Shown: piece after piece, positions 1 to 5,366 of the stretch | Layout: each line of letters begins with the position of its first letter | Position numbering within the stretch: the stretch's first letter is position 1 | Assembly: GCA_964386525.1 (NCBI GenBank) | Contig: CAYLSO010000034.1 | Span: forward strand, 1-6,538 | Length of the DNA: 6,538 bases | Direction of reading: 5' to 3' | Source: CAYLSO01 sp964386525 | GTDB lineage: Bacteria > Eisenbacteria > RBG-16-71-46 > DASYSL01 | The notes under the pieces: model-generated | Told to the model about the DNA's origin: nothing | Seen by the model: the letters and a program-made list of their open reading frames with translations, nothing else | Databases searched by the model: none | Position numbers and translations under genes: made by a program

Positions 1-2039
1 GGCTCCGGCCCGGCGGATGGCTCCGGGGCAACCGCCGGCGCCGGCGCAGCGGACGGCTCCGGGGCAACCGCCGCCGCCGGCGCGGCGGATGGCTCCGGGG
101 CAACCGCCGCCAGCGCGGCTGCGAGCGGGGCGGGCGCGGGCGCCGCCGGAGCGGTCGGGCGGACCACTCTGACGCGCCCGGTCTCCGGCGTGGAGGCAGA
201 AGGAGGCGCGGCGAGCGGAGGCGCGGCGGACGGAGGCGGGGCGGGTGCCAGCACGGCGGCGCGCCGCGCCGCCGCCGGTGCTTCCTTCTTGTCCACGAAA
301 CGCACAGTCACCGGGCGGCCGTAGGCGGTTTTCAGGATCTCGCCGAGCAGCTCGCGGTTCTCGCGCGCCTCGAGCAGGCTGCGATGCACCTCGTCGGCGG
401 CCAGGGAGAGCCGGTTGCCGTCCCACCCCACGCGCCGGCTCTCCTCGAGGAAGACGCCGACCATGAGTTTGCGGTCCTTGACGCGGGCGACCACCGCCTC
501 CCACACGCCGGGCGGGTCGCTGTCTACGCCATCCGGGTCGATCCCGACGCCATCCGGGTCGATCCTGGCGCCAGCCGGGTCGTCCTCGCTGCCGGCCTCG
601 AGTACGGCCACCGCCACCTCGACGGCCGCCGCTCGTGAGACGGCCGCCTCGACCGCGGCCGCCTCGGCCGCGGCCGGCTCGCCGCCCGGCCCCTCGGCCA
701 CAGCCGCCCCGTTTCCCGCCCCTGCGATGTGCACGTCCGGCCCGTAGACGTCGAGCCCCTTCTTGACCGGCTTGGCCGGGCCGCGCGTCGCCGGCGGAGC
801 GGCCGGAGGAACCGGCCCGCGCGACCGGCCACCACCACCGCCCCCACCGCCCCCGCCACCGCCCGACGGCCCCGGCCCGCGCCCCGGACCCTCCAGCACG
901 CCGAGCTTGTCGAGGATCGCGGCCAGCCGCACACCCGGCTCGAGGCACGCCATCTCGACCACGGCGGCTTCCAGGTGCGTGAGCGGCTGCGCGCTCTCGC
1001 GCATCGCCCCCAGCGCCTCGCTCACGATGCGCATGAGGCGCAGCAGGTCCGGCGTGTCGTGCCCGGCGCCCTGCGCCAGGAAGCGGTCGCGCTCGCCGTG
1101 CGTGGCGGCCAGCAGGTCCTCGGCGGCCGGATCGACGCGCAGCACCAGGATGCTGCGCAGGTGCTCGAGCAGGCCATCGGCCAGGTCGCGCGGCTCGGCC
1201 CCGTCGCGGTAGGCGGCGTGCAGGGCGGCCAAGGCGCCCTCGGGATTGCGCCCGAGGATGGTGTCGCCGAGCGCGAAGAACACCTCGCGGCTCACCAGCC
1301 CCAGCACCTCGTTGACCGCGGCCTCGTCCACCCGGGTCACCCCGGTGGACAGGATCTGGTCGAGCGCGCTCACCGCGTCGCGCATCGAGCCCTCGCTCTT
1401 GCGTGCCAGCAGGAAGGCGGCCGCGTCGGTGACCTCCACCTTCTCGCCGCGCGCGCTCTCGCGCCCGGTGATCTGCTTGAGCCGCTCGACCACCGCCGGC
1501 AGCGGCAGGCGGCCGAAGTCGTAGCGCTGGCAGCGCGAGCGGATGGTGTCGGGCAGCTTGAGCAGATCGGTGGTGGCGAAGACGAAGACGGCGTGCGCCG
1601 GCGGCTCCTCGAGCGTCTTGAGCAGGGCGGCGAAGGCGTCGGCCGAGAGCTGGTGCACCTCGTCGATGATGATGATCTTGTAGCGCCCGCCGGCCGGAGT
1701 GAAGCGCACCTTCTCGCGCAGCTGCTGCACATCGGCGATCCCGCGGTTGCTGGCGCCGTCGATCTCCTGCACGTCGAGCGCGACGCCGGCCGTGATGTCG
1801 CGGCAGGTGTCGCAGGCGTTGCACGGCACGCCGTCGGTGACGTTGGGGCAGTTGAGGACCTTGGCCAGGATGCGCGCCGTGGTGGTCTTGCCGACGCCGC
1901 GCGGGCCGCTGAACAGGTAGGCGTGGTGGACGCGACCGTGCGCCAGGGCGCGCGCCAGGACGGCGGTGACGTGGTGCTGGCCCTTCACTTCGTCGAAGCG
2001 CTGCGGGCGGTACTCGAGGGCGAGGGCGCGGTGTTCCAT
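1..2039 (-). CDS. dnaX: DNA polymerase III subunit gamma/tau (partial, C-terminus off the left edge)
   Basis: This is the ATPase subunit of the clamp loader, which opens and loads the beta sliding clamp and, as tau, tethers polymerase cores at the replication fork. The start is ATG at 2039, preceded by the SD-like GGAAGAG, and the product opens with the family-typical EYRPQRFDEVKGQ. Visible motifs are Walker A GPRGVGKT (residues 45-52), a four-Cys zinc site (C64, C73, C76, C79), Walker B IIIIDEVHQLS (122-132), SRC with the arginine finger (168-170) and sensor-2 GSMRDA (217-222). The clamp-loader collar domain follows to about residue 390. Then come 12 glycines (393-404), an Ala/Glu/Val-rich stretch (about 450-481), DPDGV-like repeats (about 485-512), a conserved tau C-terminal domain (W513 to about 583, including ENRELLGEILKTAYGRPV), and a Pro/Ala tail. 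There are 679 codons with no stop, already longer than E. coli tau (643 aa). It lies just downstream of ffs on the same strand. Identity is very secure; the tail end is unseen. Confidence 0.97.
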   Translation of the reverse strand, partial: MEHRALALEYRPQRFDEVKGQHHVTAVLARALAHGRVHHAYLFSGPRGVGKTTTARILAKVLNCPNVTDGVPCNACDTCRDITAGVALDVQEIDGASNRGIADVQQLREKVRFTPAGGRYKIIIIDEVHQLSADAFAALLKTLEEPPAHAVFVFATTDLLKLPDTIRSRCQRYDFGRLPLPAVVERLKQITGRESARGEKVEVTDAAAFLLARKSEGSMRDAVSALDQILSTGVTRVDEAAVNEVLGLVSREVFFALGDTILGRNPEGALAALHAAYRDGAEPRDLADGLLEHLRSILVLRVDPAAEDLLAATHGERDRFLAQGAGHDTPDLLRLMRIVSEALGAMRESAQPLTHLEAAVVEMACLEPGVRLAAILDKLGVLEGPGRGPGPSGGGGGGGGGGGGRSRGPVPPAAPPATRGPAKPVKKGLDVYGPDVHIAGAGNGAAVAEGPGGEPAAAEAAAVEAAVSRAAAVEVAVAVLEAGSEDDPAGARIDPDGVGIDPDGVDSDPPGVWEAVVARVKDRKLMVGVFLEESRRVGWDGNRLSLAADEVHRSLLEARENRELLGEILKTAYGRPVTVRFVDKKEAPAAARRAAVLAPAPPPSAAPPLAAPPSASTPETGRVRVVRPTAPAAPAPAPLAAALAAVAPEPSAAPAAAVAPEPSAAPAPAVAPEPSAGPE
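13..120 (-). repeat. 36-nt tandem repeat, three copies, inside the dnaX tail
   Basis: Three head-to-tail 36-nt units start at 13, 49 and 85. All share the core ggctccggggcaaccgcc, and they vary mainly in their last 12 bases. A truncated similar segment (ggctccgg) lies at 1-8, so the array probably continues to the left. Thirty-six is a multiple of three, so the dnaX frame is kept. Read on the minus strand, each unit encodes a 12-residue Ala/Pro block close to SAAPAPAVAPEP. This is a low-complexity, probably unstructured extension after the tau C-terminal domain. Confidence 0.9.
505..588 (-). repeat. 21-nt tandem repeat, four imperfect copies, coding a DPDGV heptapeptide
   Basis: Units of 21 nt begin at 505, 526, 547 and 568. 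The 526 and 547 copies differ at a single base near the end, while the outer copies have diverged. In the dnaX frame they encode a run of seven-residue units of the form xxDPxGV (DDPAGA, IDPDGV, IDPDGV, SDPPGV), at about residues 485-512, directly before W513 of the tau C-terminal domain. The near-identity of the middle two copies suggests recent slippage or unequal recombination in a linker. Confidence 0.88.
828..863 (-). repeat. Run of 12 glycine codons in dnaX
   Basis: Twelve consecutive GGN codons on the minus strand encode residues 393-404 of the DnaX product. They lie just after the clamp-loader collar domain and at the start of the tau-specific region. Three codon forms are mixed (GGC, GGT, GGG), so this is a coding homopolymer of glycine rather than one perfect trinucleotide repeat. 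It probably acts as a flexible hinge. Confidence 0.92.
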
Positions 2040-2105
2040 CACTCTTCCGTCATCGGCCCCGCCCAGCGGGACCGGCGCCGGGGCGCCCGCAGGCGTCCCG
2101 GGTAT

Positions 2106-2130
2106 CGCGTGCGGCGGGCTGCCGCACGCG
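2106..2130 (-). other. Perfect GC-rich hairpin between ffs and dnaX
   Basis: Bases 2106-2115 (cgcgtgcggc) and 2121-2130 (gccgcacgcg) form a perfect 10-bp inverted repeat around a 5-nt loop at 2116-2120. On the minus strand it lies 16 nt past the 3' end of the SRP RNA and 66 nt before the dnaX start. No T-run follows on the minus strand, so it does not qualify as a classical intrinsic terminator. It could be a partial terminator, a 3'-processing or stability element for the SRP RNA, or a dnaX leader structure. Confidence 0.5.
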
Positions 2131-2146
2131 CCGGGGGCGCCAAGAC

Positions 2147-2242
2147 GACCAGGGAACCCGCGGCACTCCGAAGGGATTGCTTACCGCTGCTACCTTCCGG
2201 TCCTGACGGGGTTCACAAACTCCGGTCGCGCGGGACCTGGCC
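2147..2242 (-). ncRNA. ffs: Signal recognition particle RNA, small bacterial (4.5S) type
   Basis: This is the RNA core of the signal recognition particle, which with Ffh directs nascent membrane proteins to the FtsY/Sec machinery. On the minus strand the Ffh-binding hairpin reads GTCAGGACCGGAAGGTAGCAGC. This is the conserved domain IV with its GGAA tetraloop and the AGCAGC side of the internal loop. The stem next to the tetraloop is ACC/GGT where E. coli has UCC/GGA, a compensatory pair change that supports a functional fold. The ends pair well: 5' GGCCAGG with 3' CCTGGTC, then CCCGCG with CGCGGG. These pairs set the approximate ends and a length of about 96 nt, typical of the small form without an Alu domain. 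Exact ends may differ by a few bases. Confidence 0.94.
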
Positions 2243-2320
2243 GTCCTGCCGCCCCTCGCTGCGCACCGAACGCCGGCCGCAAACGTTCCGGGCGGACCGC
2301 TGCGGCCCGCCACGGTGGGT

Positions 2321-2396
2321 TGGTGGAGATGAGCGGATTCGAACCGCCGACCCCCTCGTTGCGAACGAGGTGCTCTCCCAGCTGAGCTACATCCCC
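2321..2396 (-). tRNA. tRNA-Ala(CGC)
   Basis: This is a 76-nt cloverleaf with encoded CCA. The acceptor stem GGGGATG/CATCTCC contains the G3-U70 wobble that is the alanine identity element, followed by A73. The anticodon stem is CCTCG/CGAGG around the loop TTCGCAA, giving anticodon CGC, which reads GCG codons. The T arm contains GGTTCGAATCC. It sits 78 nt upstream of ffs and 86 nt downstream of tRNA-Ser on the same strand. Confidence 0.98.
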
Positions 2397-2482
2397 ACCT
2401 TCGAGATCTGCGGAAGAAGCCCGGAGTGCGTCGCCGCGCGGGCCGCGCCGCGAAGGCCCCGGCCCCGCTCCTCCCGTACGAC

Positions 2483-2573
2483 TGGCGGAGAGAGAGGGAT
2501 TTGAACCCTCGAGGCGGTTTTAGCGCCTACACGATTTCCAGTCGTGCTCCTTCGACCACTCGGACATCTCTCC
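2483..2573 (-). tRNA. tRNA-Ser(GGA)
   Basis: This is a 91-nt class II tRNA with encoded CCA. The acceptor stem is GGAGAGA/TCTCTCC with discriminator G73. The anticodon stem CACGA/TCGTG encloses the loop CTGGAAA, giving anticodon GGA for UCC/UCU serine codons. The long variable arm (GGCG paired with CGCC) is characteristic of tRNA-Ser. It is the first gene of the minus-strand run tRNA-Ser, tRNA-Ala, ffs, dnaX. Confidence 0.98.
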
Positions 2574-2616
2574 GCTGGCCGCGGCTCACGTCACGCGCGG
2601 GTCACGGCCGAGGCGC

Positions 2617-2646
2617 AGTGTACCCGCCCGGGGCCGGCCGAGGCAA
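2617..2646 (-). promoter_or_regulatory. Probable sigma-70-type promoter for tRNA-Ser and the downstream RNA genes
   Basis: On the minus strand there is a TTGCCT -35 (2641-2646, four of six consensus bases), an 18-bp spacer, and a TACACT -10 (2617-2622, four of six). Transcription would start near 2610, about 37 nt before the mature tRNA-Ser 5' end. It is the best match I found upstream of the tRNA. Whether it also drives tRNA-Ala, ffs and dnaX is inference from co-orientation. Confidence 0.5.
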
Positions 2647-2727
2647 GGGTGTGCCGGAGGCTCTCTTGCGGGCGCATGGCGCGCCCCGGCGGCCCGGCGG
2701 GACGGCGTCCCGGTGGGCCCGCCAAAG

Positions 2728-2736
2728 TGCTAGTCT
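2728..2736 (+). promoter_or_regulatory. Possible extended -10 promoter of the three-gene cassette
   Basis: The sequence TGC-TAGTCT matches an extended -10 element (TGn followed by T-A-n-n-n-T) and ends 30 bp before the first ATG of the cassette. No good -35 is visible at the usual spacing. A very similar element, TGT-TAGCCT, lies upstream of the pilin gene in this window, which mildly supports both. A transcript would start near 2743 with a leader of about 24 nt. Confidence 0.35.
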
Positions 2737-2766
2737 GAGGGTCCGACAGGATCCCCGGGAGGTCGG

Positions 2767-3003
2767 ATGGCGCTCGGCTGGAGAGACCGCGAAGAGCAGT
2801 GGCAGCGCTTCCACGACTGGGAGGCGGCGCAGCTTCGAGACCTTGCCGAAGACCTCTCCTCCGCCTTGGCCTGGATGTGGGCGGCGTGGGAGACGGCGCG
2901 GCGGGAGGATCCCGCATGGCAATCCGAGAGGTCCGCCGAGGAACACTGGCGGCACCTCTCCGAGATTCGCACCGCCCTGGCACGCGCGAGACGCTCCCGA
3001 TGA
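2767..3003 (+). CDS. Small helical protein of unknown function, coupled to the NTase-like gene
   Basis: This is a 78-residue protein with ATG start and a good Shine-Dalgarno sequence (GGGAGG, 5 nt upstream). It is rich in charged residues and in Trp (seven, e.g. WRDREEQWQRFHDWEAAQL near the N-terminus). It is predicted to be mostly helical and soluble, with a central AWMWAAWETARR stretch and a C-terminal EEHWRHLSEIRTALARARR helix. No signal peptide or membrane segment is seen. Its TGA stop overlaps the ATG of the next gene (ATGA), which usually means translational coupling and 1:1 production, as for two-component complexes. I cannot name a family. My impression is that small Trp/Glu-rich proteins of this type recur beside nucleotidyltransferase genes, but that is recollection, not a search result. 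A real gene is likely from the SD sequence, the coupling and a plausible protein composition. Confidence 0.68.
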   Translation: MALGWRDREEQWQRFHDWEAAQLRDLAEDLSSALAWMWAAWETARREDPAWQSERSAEEHWRHLSEIRTALARARRSR

Positions 3004-3440
3004 ACGGGATCGAGACCGCCCTCGTCCGCCTGTCGGCCTTCCTGGCGAGCGTCTCCGGCCACTACCGCGTCCTGCCGCCGGACCCGCCGGCCTTCGCGCA
3101 GCGGACGAGTGTCATCCCGGTCCGCGACCCTGACGGCCTGCGCGTGGACCTGATCCTCGCCGGTCTGCCTTATGAAGAAGAGGCCATCGCGCGGGCCGTG
3201 GCCTTTCCGATGGGTGGCCGACCGGTGAAGATCCGCACGGCGGAAGACCTGGCCCTGCACAAGATCGTCTCCTCCCGGCCGCGCGATCGCGAGGACGTCG
3301 CGGGGATGATCACCCGCCAGGGAGCGCGGCTGGACCGGGGCTACCCGGATCCCCGCGTGACGGAGATGGCGACGGACCTGGAGCGACCGGAGATCCTGGC
3401 CTTCTACCGCGACTGCCTGCGGGGGGCGGGCGCGACCTAG
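3000..3440 (+). CDS. Nucleotidyltransferase-like protein lacking the usual catalytic core segment
   Basis: The product has 146 residues, starting at the ATG that overlaps the upstream stop codon. The frame is open further upstream, but that stretch overlaps the small upstream gene and has no SD support. The C-terminal two thirds resemble AbiEii/DUF6036-like nucleotidyltransferases: a strand with RVDLILAG (residues 48-55, D50 at the usual third-Asp position), PYEEEAIARA (57-66), then TAEDLALHKIVSSRPRDREDV (80-100), the family's TPEDL...K...RP.D.EDV signature. Full-length relatives carry a GG(x)A segment and a DxD catalytic pair between an N-terminal helix and this region. Here the helix (residues 1-24, ending HYRV) joins directly to LPPDPPAFAQRTSVIPV, so roughly 60 residues seem to be absent in frame. 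It may be a non-catalytic relic, a decoy, or a partner-dependent protein. Family-level assignment is moderately secure; the deletion is judged from memory of relatives. Confidence 0.68.
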   Translation: MNGIETALVRLSAFLASVSGHYRVLPPDPPAFAQRTSVIPVRDPDGLRVDLILAGLPYEEEAIARAVAFPMGGRPVKIRTAEDLALHKIVSSRPRDREDVAGMITRQGARLDRGYPDPRVTEMATDLERPEILAFYRDCLRGAGAT

Positions 3441-3490
3441 AAAGCCGGGCGGCCCCATCGCGTTCGCACCCCGCTGTCGAGCGAGAGGAC

Positions 3491-5107
3491 ATGGGCGAGA
3501 CCAGAGTCGATCTCTACCACCTGCTGGAAGACCTCCGGGACGCCTACCCCGGCTCCCTCGAAGAGACCATCCTCACGGAGATCGTCGCCAATTCCCTCGA
3601 CTCGGGAGCCGACCGGATCGCCTTCACCACCGACGGGGCGACCGCCACGCTTACCGTGACCGACAATGGCCGCGGCATGCAGCGGCGCGACCTGGCCCGC
3701 TATCACGACATCGCTGCCAGCTCCAAGACGCGGGGCGAAGGGATCGGCTTCGCCGGGGTCGGCATCAAGCTCGCACTGCTGTTGTGCGAAGAGGTCGTGA
3801 CCGAAACCCGCCGGGGCAAGACGCACGTGGCCACGCGCTGGCACCTGGCCTCGCGCCACCGGGCCCCGTGGAAGTGGATCGAGCCGCCGGACGCGGTCGC
3901 CGAACGCGGCACGGCGGTGCGCTTGCGCCAGGCCAACGCGCTCTCGCCGCTGCTCGACGCCGGTTTCATCGAGACCGCGGTGCGGCGCCACTTCGAGCCG
4001 CTCTTCGACGCGCGCTTCGACGAGTTGCTCGCCACCCACTATCCGCGGGGCGTGACCTTCTCCGTGAACGGCACCGCGCTCGTCCGGCGCGTGGACGCGG
4101 CGGGCGAGGAGGCGCCGATCGCCATCCGGCTGGCGCACAAGCGCAAGCCGTCCGCGCTGGGGTATCTGGCCCGCAGCCCATATCCGCTGCCCGAGGACCG
4201 GCGCGGCGTGGCCGTCAGCACCTACGGCAAGATCATCAAGCGCGGCTGGGACTGGCTGGGAGTCACTCCCCAGACGCCGGAACGCTGCGGTGGGCTGATC
4301 GAAGCGCCGGGTCTCGCCTCCACCCTGACGCTCAACAAGGCCGACTTCATCCGCACCGGGCCGCGCGGCGCCGCCTATCTCGCGTACCGCAAGGCCGCGC
4401 AGGAGGCGGTGACCCAGCAACTGGCGGCGTGGGGCGACGCCCGCGATGCCGACGAGTCGGCGCACCGCCGGGTGGCGCGACCGGTGGAGCGCGATCTCGA
4501 ACGCGTGCTGGTCGATTTGGCCGCCGACTTCCCGCTGCTGGCCGCGCTCGTCGAACGGCGAACCGGCGGGCAGCGCAAGCTGCCGATGGGGTCGGGAGCC
4601 GGCGAGACGGAAGCGCGCGGGCTCGTGGCCGCTGCCATCGCGAAGGCGAGCGGCTCGGCCGAGCCCGGGTCGCCCGTGCCGCCAGAGACGACCGACGCGG
4701 GCGACTCCGGCTCCCCGCCCGGAGAGAGCGCACCGCCGCCAGCCGTCGACCGCGACTCGCCCCCGGGCCCGCTCCTCCCCGATGGCCGCGGGCCGCGCCG
4801 GCCGGGCCGCTACGGTCTGGCCATCCAGTTCGAGAGCCGCCCCGACGACATCGAGCTCGGGCGCCTCATCGAATCCACGGTCTGGGTGAACGAAGCGCAT
4901 CCCGCCTACCGGCGCGCGGTTGAGTCGCGCTCGGAGGGCTACCACGTCGCCCTCGCGGTGGCCCTTGCCCTGGCGCCCCTGGCCGTCACCCCGCCCGAGG
5001 AGCATGGCTTCGTCACCAGCTTCCTCGCCGCCTGGGGCGAGCTGCTGGGACGGCCGCCAGGCTCGCGGCGGCGGGCGCCGCGGCCGGTTCCTCCGAGCCG
5101 CCGCTAG
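3491..5107 (+). CDS. GHKL-family (Hsp90/MORC-like) ATPase with conserved C-terminal domain
   Basis: This is a 538-residue cytosolic protein with a Bergerat ATP-binding fold at its N-terminus. The N-box EIVANSLDSGAD is at 30-41 (E30 general base, N34 magnesium ligand). The G1 box DNGRGM is at 58-63, SSKT follows at 77-80, and the lid/G2 box GIGFAGVGIK is at 84-93. A second, S5/transducer-like region follows to about 330, with the conserved-looking YGKIIKRGWDWLG and LTLNKADFIRTG. A Pro/Gly/Ser-rich linker spans about 376-436. A separate C-terminal domain (about 440-520) then carries VWVNEAHPAYRRA and EGYHVALAVALALAPLA. Such ATPases use ATP-driven dimerisation to clamp DNA or protein; the substrate here is unknown. 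The start follows GAGAGGA closely, and no better in-frame start exists upstream. It lies 50 nt after the NTase-like gene in the same direction. The ATPase family is secure, the role is not; MutL, Hsp90 and histidine kinase are excluded by layout. Confidence 0.86.
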   Translation: MGETRVDLYHLLEDLRDAYPGSLEETILTEIVANSLDSGADRIAFTTDGATATLTVTDNGRGMQRRDLARYHDIAASSKTRGEGIGFAGVGIKLALLLCEEVVTETRRGKTHVATRWHLASRHRAPWKWIEPPDAVAERGTAVRLRQANALSPLLDAGFIETAVRRHFEPLFDARFDELLATHYPRGVTFSVNGTALVRRVDAAGEEAPIAIRLAHKRKPSALGYLARSPYPLPEDRRGVAVSTYGKIIKRGWDWLGVTPQTPERCGGLIEAPGLASTLTLNKADFIRTGPRGAAYLAYRKAAQEAVTQQLAAWGDARDADESAHRRVARPVERDLERVLVDLAADFPLLAALVERRTGGQRKLPMGSGAGETEARGLVAAAIAKASGSAEPGSPVPPETTDAGDSGSPPGESAPPPAVDRDSPPGPLLPDGRGPRRPGRYGLAIQFESRPDDIELGRLIESTVWVNEAHPAYRRAVESRSEGYHVALAVALALAPLAVTPPEEHGFVTSFLAAWGELLGRPPGSRRRAPRPVPPSRR

Positions 5108-5133
5108 CCCGCGGGGCGATCCCTACTTTCGGG

Positions 5134-5162
5134 TTGCCGCGCTCCGCCCCGACTGTTAGCCT
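5134..5162 (+). promoter_or_regulatory. Probable promoter of the Flp pilin gene
   Basis: A TTGCCG -35 (5134-5139), a 17-bp spacer and a TAGCCT -10 (5157-5162) preceded by TGT (extended -10) make a plausible housekeeping promoter. Transcription would start near 5169, leaving an untranslated leader of about 200 nt before the pilin ATG at 5367. Confidence 0.45.
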
Positions 5163-5252
5163 GTCGGCGCTTGATCGGTCCGCGTAGGCGGGCGCCCGCA
5201 GCCTCGGGCGTCGCGCACCGTGGGCCGCGGCCCCCGCCGAGCTCAGGAGGCA

Positions 5253-5292
5253 GTTGCCAGGGATGGCTCCCTTCGCGCCATGCCCCGGCAGC
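5253..5292 (+). promoter_or_regulatory. Extended hairpin in the pilin mRNA leader
   Basis: Bases 5253-5267 pair with 5277-5292: GCC/GGC near the base, then GGG/CCC, then ATGGC/GCCAT at the top. The stem has about 14 pairs including one G-T wobble, with one A-C mismatch and one bulged G (5282), around a 9-nt loop (tcccttcgc). It lies about 75 nt before the pilin start codon, in a leader that also holds the perfect palindromes gcgggcgcccgc (5188-5199) and gggccgcggccc (5222-5233). No known riboswitch consensus, including the c-di-GMP class I signature, was recognised. Hairpins arise easily at this GC content, so function is unproven. Confidence 0.35.
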
Positions 5293-5366
5293 CCTCGCGA
5301 CGAACGCAGGACGGACTCTGTCGTCACCGCACTCGGAACGCGGTTTCCGGGGAAGGGAGCTCAAGG

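Noticed and set aside
505..588. Calcium-binding (EF-hand or thrombospondin type 3) motif from the DPDGV repeats
   Set aside because: The spacing of acidic residues does not match the DxDxDG consensus, and a cytosolic clamp loader is an unlikely place for it.
740..870. Programmed frameshift site producing a short gamma form of DnaX
   Set aside because: No A-rich slippery heptamer is present. The only AAGAAGG (around 757-763) is not a known slippery sequence and has no proven stimulatory structure.
729..2504. Long plus-strand open frame of about 590 codons
   Set aside because: It is antisense to dnaX and runs across the SRP RNA and tRNA-Ala. The minus-strand reading gives an unmistakable DnaX, while this frame is a low-complexity Arg/Ala/His mix typical of GC-rich shadows.
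2483..3000. Genomic island inserted at tRNA-Ser
   Set aside because: Integration usually uses the tRNA 3' end, which here faces tRNA-Ala and ffs. The cassette lies on the 5' side, and there is no integrase and no direct repeat of the tRNA end.
3437..5005. Long minus-strand open frame of about 520 codons, and a plus-strand frame at 3784-4923
   Set aside because: Both overlap the GHKL ATPase gene, which has clear conserved motifs and a start near the upstream gene. The alternatives show only Arg/Gly/Ala-rich sequence with no recognisable domain.
5120..5140. Sigma-54 promoter using the ttgc at 5134
   Set aside because: The required GG ten bases before the GC is absent (the sequence there is ta).
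5169..5366. c-di-GMP class I (GEMM) riboswitch in the pilin leader
   Set aside because: The conserved GACGCAAAGCC-type core and the tetraloop/receptor arrangement are not present.
5220..5366. GTG start at 5220 extending the pilin N-terminus
   Set aside because: It would add about 49 Arg/Pro-rich residues before a prepilin leader that must be short. The ATG at 5367 has a suitable SD and gives a normal Flp leader.
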